Made by a program: the position numbers and the translations under genes. DNA of 64,000 nt from AP-15 sp963747735 (lineage in GTDB: Bacteria > Pseudomonadota > Alphaproteobacteria > ATCC43930 > CGMCC-115725). Shown piece after piece: positions 19,797 through 28,928 of this stretch. The notes beneath the pieces were generated by a model. That model had not been told where the DNA came from, searched no databases, and was given only the letters and a program-made list of their open reading frames with translations. Within the stretch, counting starts at the first letter, position 1. Each line of letters begins with the position of its first letter. The DNA is taken from positions 682,001 to 746,000 of the forward strand of contig CAVVGE010000001.1 in the NCBI GenBank assembly GCA_963747735.1, read 5' to 3'.

Positions 19797-20474
19797 ATGA
19801 GCGCCTCTCCAATGACGGTGCTGTGCGCCTCGGGGCTTGCCGCCGAGGCAAAGATCGCGCGTGCCGCCGGTTTCTCGGTCGTGGTCGGCGCCGGCGATCG
19901 TGAGCGCACCGAGCGCCTCGTCGATGGCGCGCTGCGGCGGGCGAATTGCCTTGTCAGCTTCGGCATTGCCGGGGCGTTGTCGCCGCAGCTGCGCGCCGGC
20001 GACATCATCGTTTCGGGCGAAGTCTTTGCTGCTGACGGCAGCTGGCGGGCGGAGCAACCGTTTCGCGCCGGGATCAGCGCCCTTGCCCGCGACCTCGCCG
20101 CCTATGAAGGACCGGTGTTGGGCACCGCAACCATTCTTGCGAGCCTGGCCGAAAAGCGCCGCGCCTGGGCCGAAACCGGCGCGCTCGCCGTCGATCTCGA
20201 AAGCGACGTCGTGGCGCGGGCCGCATCGGCCGCCGGAATCCCGTTCATCGTCGTGCGCACGGTTGCCGATGGGCCTCTGCGCGCGCTGCCGCCGGCCGCG
20301 CTGATCCCGCTCGCGGCGGACGGCACGCCGCGGCTCGGCCGGGTCATGGCGTCGGTCCTGCGCCGGCCGCGCCAGCTCGCCGCGCTGATCCGCCTCGCCC
20401 GCGAAACCCGCTTGGCGTTGGCGGCGCTAAAGATGCCCGCCCAGGCGTTGCACGGCTTACTTGCCACTGCCTAG
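19797..20474 (+). CDS. hpnG: Adenosylhopane nucleosidase/phosphorylase HpnG
   Basis: 225-residue nucleoside phosphorylase-like enzyme that removes adenine from adenosylhopane on the way to ribosylhopane and bacteriohopanetetrol. The glycine-rich FGIAGALSPQLRAGDIIVSG and the AVDLESDVVARAASAAGIPFIVVRTVAD stretch are typical of the purine/MTA nucleosidase fold. It starts 136 bases after shc. Its 3' end overlaps the 3' end of the convergent hpnH gene by 18 bases. Confidence 0.92.
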   Translation: MSASPMTVLCASGLAAEAKIARAAGFSVVVGAGDRERTERLVDGALRRANCLVSFGIAGALSPQLRAGDIIVSGEVFAADGSWRAEQPFRAGISALARDLAAYEGPVLGTATILASLAEKRRAWAETGALAVDLESDVVARAASAAGIPFIVVRTVADGPLRALPPAALIPLAADGTPRLGRVMASVLRRPRQLAALIRLARETRLALAALKMPAQALHGLLATA

Positions 20475-21569
20475 CCGGGCCATCGCCGCCTCGACATGGC
20501 GGGAGAGCACATATTCGGCCGGCCGCTGGCCGTCGAGCGGGATCTCGGGCGCCATCTCTCCTTGCGTGCGGATGCCGCGCAACGCCGCCGCGGCGGCTTT
20601 CCACGGATGCCGCACCGAATCGGTGACCGCGGTCGCCTCATAGCCGCTATGGACCATGCAGTCCGCGCATTTCTCGTAATTGCCGGTGCCGTAGGCGTCC
20701 CAGTCGGTATCTTCCATCAGCTCCTTGAAGGTCTTGGCATAGCCTTCGCCGAGCAGGTAGCAGGGCCGCTGCCAGCCGAAGAAATTGCGCGTCGGGTTGC
20801 CCCAAGGCGTGCAGCGGTATGACTGGTTGCCGGCGAGGAAATCGAGAAACAGGCTCGACTGGTTGAACGACCATTTCCGGCTGCGCCGCGCGAAAATGCC
20901 GCGGAACAATTCCTTGGTGCGGCGGCGGTTCAAAAAATGCTCCTGATCGGGCGCACGCTCATAGGCGTAGCCCGGCGAGACCGTGATGCCGTCGATGCCC
21001 ATGTCGCTGACCTTGTCGAAAAACCGCGCGACGCGCTCGGGCTCGGCGGTGTCGAACAGCGTGGCGTTGATATTGACGCGAAAGCCGCGCGCCTTCGCCA
21101 TCCCGATCGCCGCCACCGCGCGGTCGTAGACGCCGTCCTGACAGACCGAACGGTCGTGCTCGTCGCGGTCCCCGTCGAGATGGACGGTCCATGCGAAATA
21201 GGGGTTGGGCGCAAATTGGTCGATCTTCTTTTCGAGCAGCAGCGCGTTGGTGCAGAGATAGACGAATTTCTTGCGGGCGATGATGCCTTCGCTGATCTTG
21301 TCGATGTCACGGTGCAGCAACGGCTCGCCGCCGGCCAGCACGACGATCGGCGCGCCGCATTCGTCGACGGCACCCAGGCATTCCTCGACGCTGAGCCGCT
21401 GGTTCAGGATCTTGTCGGGATAATCGATCTTGCCGCAGCCGGCGCAGGCGAGGTTGCAGCGGAACAACGGCTCCAACATCAGCACCAACGGATAGCGCTC
21501 GACGCCCTTCAGATGGCGGCCGAGCACATAGGCGCCGACCCGGATTGTTTGACGCAGCGGAATGGTCAC
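20457..21569 (-). CDS. hpnH: Adenosyl-hopene transferase HpnH (radical SAM)
   Basis: 370-residue radical SAM enzyme that joins the 5'-deoxyadenosyl group to diploptene to give adenosylhopane, the first side-chain step. The iron-sulfur cysteines are C38, C42 and C45 in RCNLACAGC, followed by VVLAGGEPLLH. A C-terminal SPASM-like cysteine pair is seen in YEKCADCMVHSGYEA. It lies downstream of ispH on the minus strand and tail to tail with hpnG. Confidence 0.96.
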   Translation of the reverse strand: MTIPLRQTIRVGAYVLGRHLKGVERYPLVLMLEPLFRCNLACAGCGKIDYPDKILNQRLSVEECLGAVDECGAPIVVLAGGEPLLHRDIDKISEGIIARKKFVYLCTNALLLEKKIDQFAPNPYFAWTVHLDGDRDEHDRSVCQDGVYDRAVAAIGMAKARGFRVNINATLFDTAEPERVARFFDKVSDMGIDGITVSPGYAYERAPDQEHFLNRRRTKELFRGIFARRSRKWSFNQSSLFLDFLAGNQSYRCTPWGNPTRNFFGWQRPCYLLGEGYAKTFKELMEDTDWDAYGTGNYEKCADCMVHSGYEATAVTDSVRHPWKAAAAALRGIRTQGEMAPEIPLDGQRPAEYVLSRHVEAAMARLGSGK

Positions 21570-21587
21570 TTCAGACCTCTCGTAAGA

Positions 21588-22538
21588 TTATCTGGCGCCC
21601 CGGTCTCGGCCGGCCTCGTCGGCGAGCTGCGGTGGCATCCGAAAGCGGACGTTCTCCGTCACGCCGGGCAATTCGGCGAGTTCGACTTCGCCGATTTCGC
21701 GCAGCCTTGCGATCAACGCTTCGACCAGCTCTGCCGGGGCCGAAGCGCCGGCAGTGATGCCGACCGCCGAGGCGCCGTCGAGCCAGCGCCGGTCGAGTGC
21801 GGCGGCGTCCTCGATCAGATAGCTCGGCACGCCGCTTTCCGCCGCGATCTCTCGCAGCCGGTTCGAGTTCGAGCTGTTCGGCGCGCCGACGACGAGCACG
21901 ACATCGACGATCTTGGCCAGCTCGCGCGCCGCCCGCTGGCGGTTTTGCGTCGCATAGCAGATGTCCTTGGTGTCCGGGCCGACGATCGTCGGAAAGCGTT
22001 GCTTCAGCGCCTCGATGACCGCCCGCGTATCATCGACGCTCAATGTCGTCTGAGTGATAAAGGCCAGCTTGTCGGGATCGGCGACCCGGAGCGCTGCGAC
22101 TTCCCCGGGCTTTGAGATCAGGTGCACCTTGCCGTCGATCCGCCCCATCGTGCCGACGATCTCCGGATGGCCGGCATGCCCGACCAGAATGATCTCGCGG
22201 CCCTGGTTGGCGTAACGCTGGCCCTCGATATGCACTTTCGAAACCAAGGGGCAGGTCGCGTCGATCACCGGCAGGCCGCGGTCGGCGGCGCGCTCCTCGA
22301 TCGTGCTCGCTACCCCGTGCGCGCTGAAGATCGTGACACTGCCCGGCGGGACCTCGTCGATCTCGTCGACAAAATGCGCCCCCTTGGCGCGCAGCCGCTC
22401 GACGACATGGCGGTTGTGAACGATCTCGTGACGCACATAGATCGGCGGCCCATATTTTTCGAGCGCCCGCTCGACGATCTCGATCGCCCGTTCGACCCCG
22501 GCGCAGAACCCTCTGGGCTGAGCTAGCACGACCCGCAT
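21588..22538 (-). CDS. ispH: 4-hydroxy-3-methylbut-2-enyl diphosphate reductase IspH
   Basis: 316-residue iron-sulfur enzyme of the last MEP-pathway step, giving IPP and DMAPP. The cluster cysteines are C12 (PRGFCAGV), C96 (DATCPLVSKVH) and C194 (DICYATQNRQ); H41, H74, H124 and E126 are the known substrate-pocket residues. I chose the ATG at 22538 because MRVVLAQPRGFCAGV is the family start; an upstream ATG at 22580 adds an unrelated tail. Placed just upstream of hpnH, it supplies isoprenoid precursor within the hopanoid locus, a linkage known in other hopanoid producers. Confidence 0.96.
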   Translation of the reverse strand: MRVVLAQPRGFCAGVERAIEIVERALEKYGPPIYVRHEIVHNRHVVERLRAKGAHFVDEIDEVPPGSVTIFSAHGVASTIEERAADRGLPVIDATCPLVSKVHIEGQRYANQGREIILVGHAGHPEIVGTMGRIDGKVHLISKPGEVAALRVADPDKLAFITQTTLSVDDTRAVIEALKQRFPTIVGPDTKDICYATQNRQRAARELAKIVDVVLVVGAPNSSNSNRLREIAAESGVPSYLIEDAAALDRRWLDGASAVGITAGASAPAELVEALIARLREIGEVELAELPGVTENVRFRMPPQLADEAGRDRGAR

Positions 22539-22668
22539 GATCTCGCCTCGTCCATCAGCACAGGCACGCCCCTCCGGCATCGGTTATGGATATAGGTTGG
22601 CCGCGCATCCCTGCCACAACTCCGTTCGCACTGCACGCGCAATCGTGACCGGGGGTTGAAGGGAGCCG

Positions 22669-23824
22669 GTGAGCCCGACAATCGCTTTGCTGGTCATCAT
22701 TGTCCCGGCCTGGGCGTCGCTCGTCGCCGCGACGATTTGCACCCTGCGGTTTGCCCGGCAGCCATTGCCGGCGGTCACCGAGCAGCCGCCGATTTCGGTG
22801 TTGAAGCCGCTGCATGGCGCGGAGCCGGGCCTTTATCAAAACCTGCGCTCGTTCGCGGAACAGGATTACCCCGCGCTGCAGCTCGTCCTCGGCGTCAACG
22901 ACCCAGGAGACGGCGCCGTTCCGGTTGTCGCCGGTTTGCGCCGCGATTTGCCGCAGGCTGATGTGGCGTTGGTCGTCAATTCGCGCGTCCATGGCGAGAA
23001 CCGCAAGGTCTCCAACCTTGAAAACATGCTGCCGGCGGTGCGCCACGGCATCCTGGTTCTTGCCGACAGCGACATGCGAGTGGACCGGGGCTATCTGCGC
23101 GCGGTTGCCGCGCCGTTGGGCGATGCGCAGACCGGCATCGTCACGTGCCTTTACCGCGGCGTCTCGACCGGCGGGATCTGGTCGAAATCTGGGTGCGCTG
23201 CACATCAATTTCGGATTCTTGCCGAGCGCATTGCTGGCGGCGGCGCTCGGCTTGGGCGGCGGCTGCTTTGGCGCGACGATCGCGTTGCGGCGCGAAATTC
23301 TCGACCGGATCGGCGGGTTCGCACGGGTGCATGACGAGCTGGCCGACGACCATCGGCTCGGAGAGGCGGTGCAGGCGCAAGGCCTCGCCGTCGTGCTGTC
23401 GCGCTACCTGGTCGATGCGCAGGTGTCGGAGCCGAGCTTCGCCGGATTATGGCGGCACGAGCTGCGTTGGGCGCGGACCGTGCGTTCGATCACGCCCTTG
23501 GGGTTTGCCGGGTCGTTTCTCGCGCAGCCGGTAGCGATTGCGGCATTTGGTGTCGCGGCGAGCGGATTGCGCTTGACGCCGTGCATCGTTCTGGCGATCA
23601 CGCTGGCGCTGAGATGGGCCTCGGCGTGGGTAATCGCCGGCGCGTTGAGGATACCCGTCTCAGGGCTGTGGCTGTTGCCGGCGCGCGACGCCTTGTCGTT
23701 TGCCGTGTTCGTCGCCAGCTTTTTCGGCAGGACGGTCTTCTGGCGGGACCAGCATTTCCGCGTCGAGCCGAGCGGACGCATGACCGTCGACGAAAACAAG
23801 GCCCACGGAGACAAAGCCCTATGA
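22669..23824 (+). pseudogene. hpnI: Hopanoid glycosyltransferase HpnI, single-base frameshift
   Basis: Family 2 glycosyltransferase related to ceramide glucosyltransferases; HpnI adds N-acetylglucosamine to bacteriohopanetetrol. The first 170 or so residues (GTG start at 22669, PPISVLKPLHGAEP, VLADSDMRVD) are in one frame. Near 23184-23190 the frame shifts by one extra base and continues as LGALHINFGFLPSALLA, DELADDHRLG and HELRWARTVR, ending in membrane helices. Total length is a multiple of three plus one. Both halves keep every catalytic motif, so the break is recent or a sequence error. The stop overlaps the hpnJ start by four bases. Confidence 0.88.
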
Positions 23825-25248
23825 TGAAGACCCTGTTCCTGCACCCGCCCTCGTTCGACGGTTTCGACGGCGGCGCCGGCTCGCGCTACCAGGCGCGCCG
23901 CGAGATCCGCTCGTTCTGGTACCCGACCTGGCTCGCCCAGCCGGCCGCGCTGGTGCCGGGCAGCCGGCTCGTCGACGCGCCGCCGGCCCGCCTCGGCCTC
24001 GCCGACGTGCTGCCGCTGGCTTCCGATTACGAGCTCCTGGTGCTGCATACCTCGACCCCGTCTTTCGCCTCCGACGTCAAGGTCGCCGAGGCGCTGAAGG
24101 ATGCGAACCCCCGGCTCAAGATCGGCATGGTCGGCGCCAAGGTCGCGGTCGAGCCGGAACAGAGCCTGAAAGCGTCGGCGGCGCTCGATTTCGTCGCGCG
24201 CGAGGAGTTCGATTTCACGATCAAAGAGGTGGCGGAAGGGCGGGATTTCGCGGCGATCGACGGACTTTCCTGGCGCGGCGCCGGCGGCGCTGTCACGCAC
24301 AATGCCGACCGCGCGGTGCTCGAAGACATGGACCGGCTGCCCTTCGTCACCGAAGTCTACAAGCGCGACCTTCGGGTCGAGGATTATTTCATCGGCTATC
24401 TCGACCACCCGTATCTGTCGCTTTACACCGGGCGCGGCTGCCGCTCGAAATGCACCTTTTGCCTGTGGCCGCAGACCGTCGGCGGGCACCGCTACCGGGT
24501 GCGCAGCGTCGGCCATGTGATCGAGGAGATCCGCCTGGCAAAGTCGTTGTTTCCACAGGTCAGGGAGTTCTTTTTCGACGATGACACATTTACCGACGAC
24601 CGGCCGCGGGCCGAGGCAATCGCGCGCGAATTGGGCAAGCTCGGCGTCACCTGGTCGTGCAACGCCAAGGCCAATGTGCCGCGGCCCACGCTCGAAGTGT
24701 TGCGCGACAACGGGTTGCGCCTCTTGCTGGTCGGCTATGAATCGGGCAACCAGCAGATTTTGAACAACATCAAAAAGGGCATGCGCATCGACATCGCCCG
24801 CCGTTTTACCAAGGATTGCCACGAGCTCGGCATCACGATCCACGGCACGTTCATCCTGGGCCTCCCCGGCGAAACCAAGGAGACGATCGAGGAGACGATC
24901 CGCTTTGCCGGCGAGATCGACCCACACACGATCCAGGTCTCGCTCGCCGCGCCCTATCCCGGCACCTATCTGCATCGGCAGGCGATGGAGAACGGCTGGC
25001 TCGACACGTCACATGCCGAATTGATCGACGAGCGCGGCGTGCAGATCGCGCCGCTGCATTACCCGCATCTGTCGCATACCGAGATCTTCCAGTCGCTCGA
25101 CACCTTCTACAAGCGCTTCTATTTCCGTCGCAAAAAGATCGCCGCCCTCGTCGCCGAGATGATCCGCCGCCCGCAAATGATGCGCCGCCGATTGCGCGAG
25201 GGCGTCGAATTCTTCCAGTTCCTGCGCCACCGCGAAATGCCCGGCTGA
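23821..25248 (+). CDS. hpnJ: Hopanoid biosynthesis radical SAM protein HpnJ
   Basis: 475-residue radical SAM enzyme with a B12-binding-like N-terminal domain (residues 1-190) and the iron-sulfur motif C207-RSK-C211-TF-C214. HpnJ converts bacteriohopanetetrol cyclitol ether precursors, acting after HpnI and HpnK (ring contraction of the sugar). The ATG at 23821 overlaps the hpnI stop. The usual next gene, hpnK (deacetylase), is absent; a toxin-antitoxin module follows instead. Confidence 0.95.
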   Translation: MMKTLFLHPPSFDGFDGGAGSRYQARREIRSFWYPTWLAQPAALVPGSRLVDAPPARLGLADVLPLASDYELLVLHTSTPSFASDVKVAEALKDANPRLKIGMVGAKVAVEPEQSLKASAALDFVAREEFDFTIKEVAEGRDFAAIDGLSWRGAGGAVTHNADRAVLEDMDRLPFVTEVYKRDLRVEDYFIGYLDHPYLSLYTGRGCRSKCTFCLWPQTVGGHRYRVRSVGHVIEEIRLAKSLFPQVREFFFDDDTFTDDRPRAEAIARELGKLGVTWSCNAKANVPRPTLEVLRDNGLRLLLVGYESGNQQILNNIKKGMRIDIARRFTKDCHELGITIHGTFILGLPGETKETIEETIRFAGEIDPHTIQVSLAAPYPGTYLHRQAMENGWLDTSHAELIDERGVQIAPLHYPHLSHTEIFQSLDTFYKRFYFRRKKIAALVAEMIRRPQMMRRRLREGVEFFQFLRHREMPG

Positions 25249-25319
25249 GACGCCACTGCATCACCCACTGGCTTAGTGCATGAATCTAATTGCGGGGCTG
25301 ATCCGCCGCAGCTACTTTA

Positions 25320-25334
25320 TGTCAAAGCTTGACA
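25320..25334. promoter_or_regulatory. Palindromic operator upstream of parD
   Basis: TGTCAA and TTGACA face each other around three bases, ending 10 bases before the parD ATG. ParD proteins bind such sites and repress their own operon. Confidence 0.6.
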
Positions 25335-25344
25335 TCGAGGCGTC

Positions 25345-25596
25345 ATGGCCACCAACGTCCACCTGACCCCGGAGCTTGAGCGTTTTGCTCGCGAATGCAT
25401 TGCCGAGGGACGCTATAACAACGTCAGCGAGGTCGTCCGTTCCGGATTGCGGCTGTTGCAGGAGTTGGAAGAGCAGCGCCGGTCGTTTACGGCGACGTTG
25501 GACGAGGCAGTGGCTGAAGCGGACCGCAACGGCGCCTTTGCGATCGAGGAAGTCATTGCGGAGATGCAGTCGATCATCGATCCCCACGGTAAGTGA
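25345..25596 (+). CDS. parD: ParD family antitoxin
   Basis: 83-residue antitoxin. The ribbon-helix-helix part is VHLTPELERFARECIAEGRYNNVSEVVRSGLRLLQE, with the typical YNNVSEVVRSGLR signature; the C-terminal helix that binds ParE follows. Start is the ATG at 25345. The parE GTG overlaps its stop by four bases. The gene is intact although its toxin gene is frame-broken. Confidence 0.93.
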   Translation: MATNVHLTPELERFARECIAEGRYNNVSEVVRSGLRLLQELEEQRRSFTATLDEAVAEADRNGAFAIEEVIAEMQSIIDPHGK

Positions 25597-25902
25597 CGGC
25601 GGCCGGATTTTCGCCACGGGCGCGACGCGAGCTCGCGAGGGCGATGCGATGGATTGCCAAGGACAGTCCGTCCGCGGCGCGGTGCTCTCCTCGATGCGGT
25701 CGGACATGCCGCGATCCGCATTGGCGATCACCCACAGAGCGGGGTAGCTCGACGAGATTTGACGGGCGGGCCCTACCGCTTCGTAACATTGACAGGGTTT
25801 CGGTATTTGATCGTCTATACCGAGAACCAAAGGCCACCCCTGATCGTGCGTATTGTTCACAGCGCCCGGGATTTGCCGCGGCTTCTCCGGGACTTGGTCT
25901 AA
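25593..25902 (+). pseudogene. parE: ParE family toxin, single-base frameshift
   Basis: The N-terminal part reads FSPRARRELARAMRWIAKDSPSAAR, typical of ParE/RelE. At about 25683 one extra base moves the frame, after which LLDAVGHAAIRIGDHPQSG, PYRFVTLTGFRYLIVY and PPLIVRIVHSARDLPRLL complete the fold. With the extra base removed it would be a 102-residue ParE, a DNA gyrase poison. As read, only a truncated product is made, leaving ParD as an orphan antitoxin. Confidence 0.85.
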
Positions 25903-25926
25903 ACAATTTCGGGCATCGAAGCACCA

Positions 25927-27114
25927 ATGACTCTCGATGGCGCGTATCTCGGGTTGCGGGTGCTCGATCTGGGGCAGGGGGTGGCGGCACCCTATTGCGC
26001 GATGTTGCTGGCAATGCACGGGGCCGAAGTGGTCAAGCTCGAACCCGTGGGCGGCGACTGGTCGCGAGGGCTCGGCACCCAATACGACGGCCAGCACACC
26101 GCAATGTCGGCGCATTACAACCGTGGCAAGAAGAGCCTGGCGCTCGATTTGCGCTCGCCCCCTGCGCGCGAGATCGCGCTCGCCTTGGCTGACCGCGCCG
26201 ACGTCCTGGTCGAAGGGTTTCGGCCAGGGGTCGCGGCGCGCCTCGGTCTCGGCTATGACGCGCTCCTCGCGCGCAACCCGCGGCTTCTCTACCTCTCGGT
26301 CAGCGGCTTTGGCCAGGACGGCCCCTATGCCCAGGTGGCGTGCACCGATTCGGTGGCGCAGGCTTATTCGGGGCTGATGTCGGTCAATCTCGGCAATGAC
26401 GGGGCGCCGCACCGGCTGGGTGCGATCATCGTCGATACCCTGACCGGGCTTTACGCCGCGCAAGCGCTGGGAGTGGCGCTTTATGCCCGCGAGCGCAGCG
26501 GCAAGGGGCAGCGGCTCGAAGTGAGCCTCACCCAATGCGCGGCAGCGATCCTCGGCCACAAGCTCGCCGAGCACATGCTCGAAGGCGGCGCGCCCCGAGC
26601 CTTGAACGTGCCGACCGGCGCCTACCGCACGCAGGACGGCTGGATCATGATCGCGCTGATCCGGGAAGCCGATTTCTCTCGTCTCGCCGGCGCGCTGGGC
26701 CGGCCCGATCTCGCCGCAGAGCCCCGCTTTGCCGATTTTGCTGCGCGCGCCCGCCATGGCGCGGCGCTCGTCGAAACGATCGGCGCGATCTTTCCGGCCG
26801 ACACGACCGCGGGCTGGCTCGCCCGGCTGCGCGCCGCCGACATTCTCGCCGACCGGGTCAATGGGTTTGACGACTGGCTCGCCGACCCACATATCGTCGC
26901 GACCGCCGGCGCGGTTGCGATCGAGCAGCCCGGCATGGGGCAATTCCGCACACCCCGCACCCCGGGTCTGTCGGCGGCGGCCGATGCGGCGCTTGCCCCG
27001 GCCCCGCGCATCGGCGAGCACGGGCGCGCGATCTTGACCGATCTCGGCCTCGACGACGCTGCCGTGGGCCGGCTCGCGGCCAAAGGTGCGCTCCGCCTCC
27101 CGGAGGACATATGA
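25927..27114 (+). CDS. CaiB/BaiF CoA-transferase family protein
   Basis: 395-residue family III CoA-transferase. It starts YLGLRVLDLGQGVAAPYCAMLLAMHGAEVVKLEP, has the VLVEGFRPGVAARLGLGYD stretch, and the likely active-site aspartate lies in IIVDTLTGLYAAQAL. It differs from the racemase-like enzyme at 14297 in lacking GHDINY. Its end overlaps the MaoC gene by four bases (ATGA), so they act together: CoA activation, then hydration or dehydration of an acyl-CoA. Substrate unknown. Confidence 0.9.
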   Translation: MTLDGAYLGLRVLDLGQGVAAPYCAMLLAMHGAEVVKLEPVGGDWSRGLGTQYDGQHTAMSAHYNRGKKSLALDLRSPPAREIALALADRADVLVEGFRPGVAARLGLGYDALLARNPRLLYLSVSGFGQDGPYAQVACTDSVAQAYSGLMSVNLGNDGAPHRLGAIIVDTLTGLYAAQALGVALYARERSGKGQRLEVSLTQCAAAILGHKLAEHMLEGGAPRALNVPTGAYRTQDGWIMIALIREADFSRLAGALGRPDLAAEPRFADFAARARHGAALVETIGAIFPADTTAGWLARLRAADILADRVNGFDDWLADPHIVATAGAVAIEQPGMGQFRTPRTPGLSAAADAALAPAPRIGEHGRAILTDLGLDDAAVGRLAAKGALRLPEDI

Positions 27115-27560
27115 CCGCCGCCCGCGGGTTTGAGGATCTGCGCGTCGGCGAGCGCTTCGCGCTCCCCAGCCGAACCGTTACCGAGGCGCATTTTTCGCTA
27201 TTTCAAGCGCTCTCGGCCGACAACCACCCGATCCATTACGACGCCGAATATTGCCGCGCGCGCGGCTATCCGGCGCCGCTCGCGCACGGCCTCCAGATCT
27301 TGTGCTTTACCGCGGCCGGCGCGGGAACCTTCGCCCATGCGATCGGCGATGCGCTCTTGGGCTTTATCGAGCAATCGGCGAAATTCCTAAAGCCGGTCCA
27401 TGCCGGCGACACGCTCTACCCGGTGCTCGAAATCGCCGCGCTGACGCAGCAGCGCACGACCGGCATCGTCACCCTCGCGGTCACTGTGCACAACCAAAAG
27501 GGCGAATTGGTGCTGACCGGCGAGCAGAAATACCTGCTGCGGCTGCAGCGCCCGCGGTAA
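27111..27560 (+). CDS. MaoC family (R)-specific enoyl-CoA hydratase-like protein
   Basis: 149-residue single hot-dog domain. The hydratase motif is visible as SADNHPIHYDAEYCRARGYPAPLAHGL with the catalytic aspartate and histidine. MaoC enzymes hydrate enoyl-CoA, or dehydrate the reverse way (for example mesaconyl-CoA hydratases). It is translationally coupled to the CoA-transferase upstream, matching pairs seen in dicarboxylic acid metabolism. Confidence 0.9.
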   Translation: MTAARGFEDLRVGERFALPSRTVTEAHFSLFQALSADNHPIHYDAEYCRARGYPAPLAHGLQILCFTAAGAGTFAHAIGDALLGFIEQSAKFLKPVHAGDTLYPVLEIAALTQQRTTGIVTLAVTVHNQKGELVLTGEQKYLLRLQRPR

Positions 27561-27652
27561 TTCGTGGTCTTCCCATCGGATCGGGCCGGCCTCGCCGAGA
27601 CATTGACGCGCTGTGCGTCGCCGCCGCAAAAAACGCGCTTATTCGGACCCGT

Positions 27653-28690
27653 CTAGCCTTGACCCAGCACTCGAGCCAGACGGTCAGCGGCATGTTGGCA
27701 ATCGGTGCGTGAGACGTCGAGATGGGTGACGGCACGCACCGTGCGCACGGCAAAGGCGGAGACCAGCACCCCCAGCTCGGCCGCGCGCTTGACGATGGCC
27801 GCCGCGTCGGGCGCGCCCTCGGCCAGATGGAAGATCACGATATTGCTCTGCACCGTGGCGAGATCGAGCGTGACGCCCGGCAAGCCGGCGAGCCGCTCGG
27901 CGATCAGCCGGGCATTCGCGTGGTCCTCCGAGAGCCGGTCGAGGTTGTGGTCGAGCGCCCACAGCCCGGCCGCGGCGAGAATTCCGGCCTGGCGCATCGC
28001 TCCGCCGAACATGCGCCGCGCGCGATGGGCGCGGGTGATTTCATCCCGCCCTCCGGCCAAGACGCTGCCGACCGGGCAGCCGAGCCCCTTCGACAACGCG
28101 ACCGAGACGACATCGAAGGGCGCGGCGAGCGCGGCCAGCGACCTGCCGCATGCCGCCGCGGTGTTGAATAGGCGTGCCCCGTCGAGATAAAGGGCAAGGC
28201 CGAGCTCGCGCGCCACCTCGCCGATCGCCTCGACTTCATGCTGCGGGAAGACGACTCCGCCTCCGCGGTTGTGGGTGTTCTCGATCGCGACCAAAGTGGT
28301 CGGTGGAAAGACGATATGGCCCGGCGGCTTGCAGGCGGCGCTTACCTCCGCGGCGGTGAAGACGCCACCCTCGCCGATCGGGGTGAACTGCACCCCGGAA
28401 TTGGCGGCACCGGCGCCCAATTCATGCCACACCATATGCGCCTCGTGACCGAGCAGGACCTCGTCGCCGGGCCGGGTCAGGACTTTGAGCGCAATCTGGT
28501 TCGCCATTGTCCCGGAGGGCACAAAGAGCGCCGCCGCTTTGCCGAGCAGCCCCGCGATCCGCTCCTGGAGCAGGTTGACCGAGGGGTCTTCGCCGTATTG
28601 GTCGTCGCCGACCGGGGCGGCGGCCATTGCCTCGCGCATTCCGGCCGAAGGACGTGTGACGGTGTCCGAACGAAGGTCGATGAGTGTCAT
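27653..28690 (-). CDS. ltaE: Low-specificity L-threonine aldolase, beta-eliminating lyase family
   Basis: 345-residue PLP enzyme that splits threonine or allo-threonine into glycine and acetaldehyde. It begins with the family pattern LIDLRSDTVTRPSAGMREAMAAAPVGDDQYGEDPS. The PLP lysine is K201 in VALSKGLGCPVGS; D170 (LYLDGAR) binds the pyridine nitrogen; H85 stacks on the ring. Length and order are normal. It is divergent from the Crp/Fnr gene across 238 bases. Confidence 0.93.
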   Translation of the reverse strand: MTLIDLRSDTVTRPSAGMREAMAAAPVGDDQYGEDPSVNLLQERIAGLLGKAAALFVPSGTMANQIALKVLTRPGDEVLLGHEAHMVWHELGAGAANSGVQFTPIGEGGVFTAAEVSAACKPPGHIVFPPTTLVAIENTHNRGGGVVFPQHEVEAIGEVARELGLALYLDGARLFNTAAACGRSLAALAAPFDVVSVALSKGLGCPVGSVLAGGRDEITRAHRARRMFGGAMRQAGILAAAGLWALDHNLDRLSEDHANARLIAERLAGLPGVTLDLATVQSNIVIFHLAEGAPDAAAIVKRAAELGVLVSAFAVRTVRAVTHLDVSRTDCQHAADRLARVLGQG

Positions 28691-28928
28691 CAGGCCGCTC
28701 CCCTGCTGCCGCCGCGAGCCCGCTCAACCAATCGTCCCGACCGCAGAAGTCCGACTTGTCGGATCTCGGCGGCGTCGGCGCACGGCGTTTTATCGGGACC
28801 GCCGCAACCGGCGCAATGCCGGCGCGGCCGTCGGTGGCCGATCAGTCCTCGCAAAACCGGGTAACCTTAATCTATCCTGCGGCAGACGCGGCGGGCCGCC
28901 GCCGCGCCACAGCTGGCAGAGGACTGTG

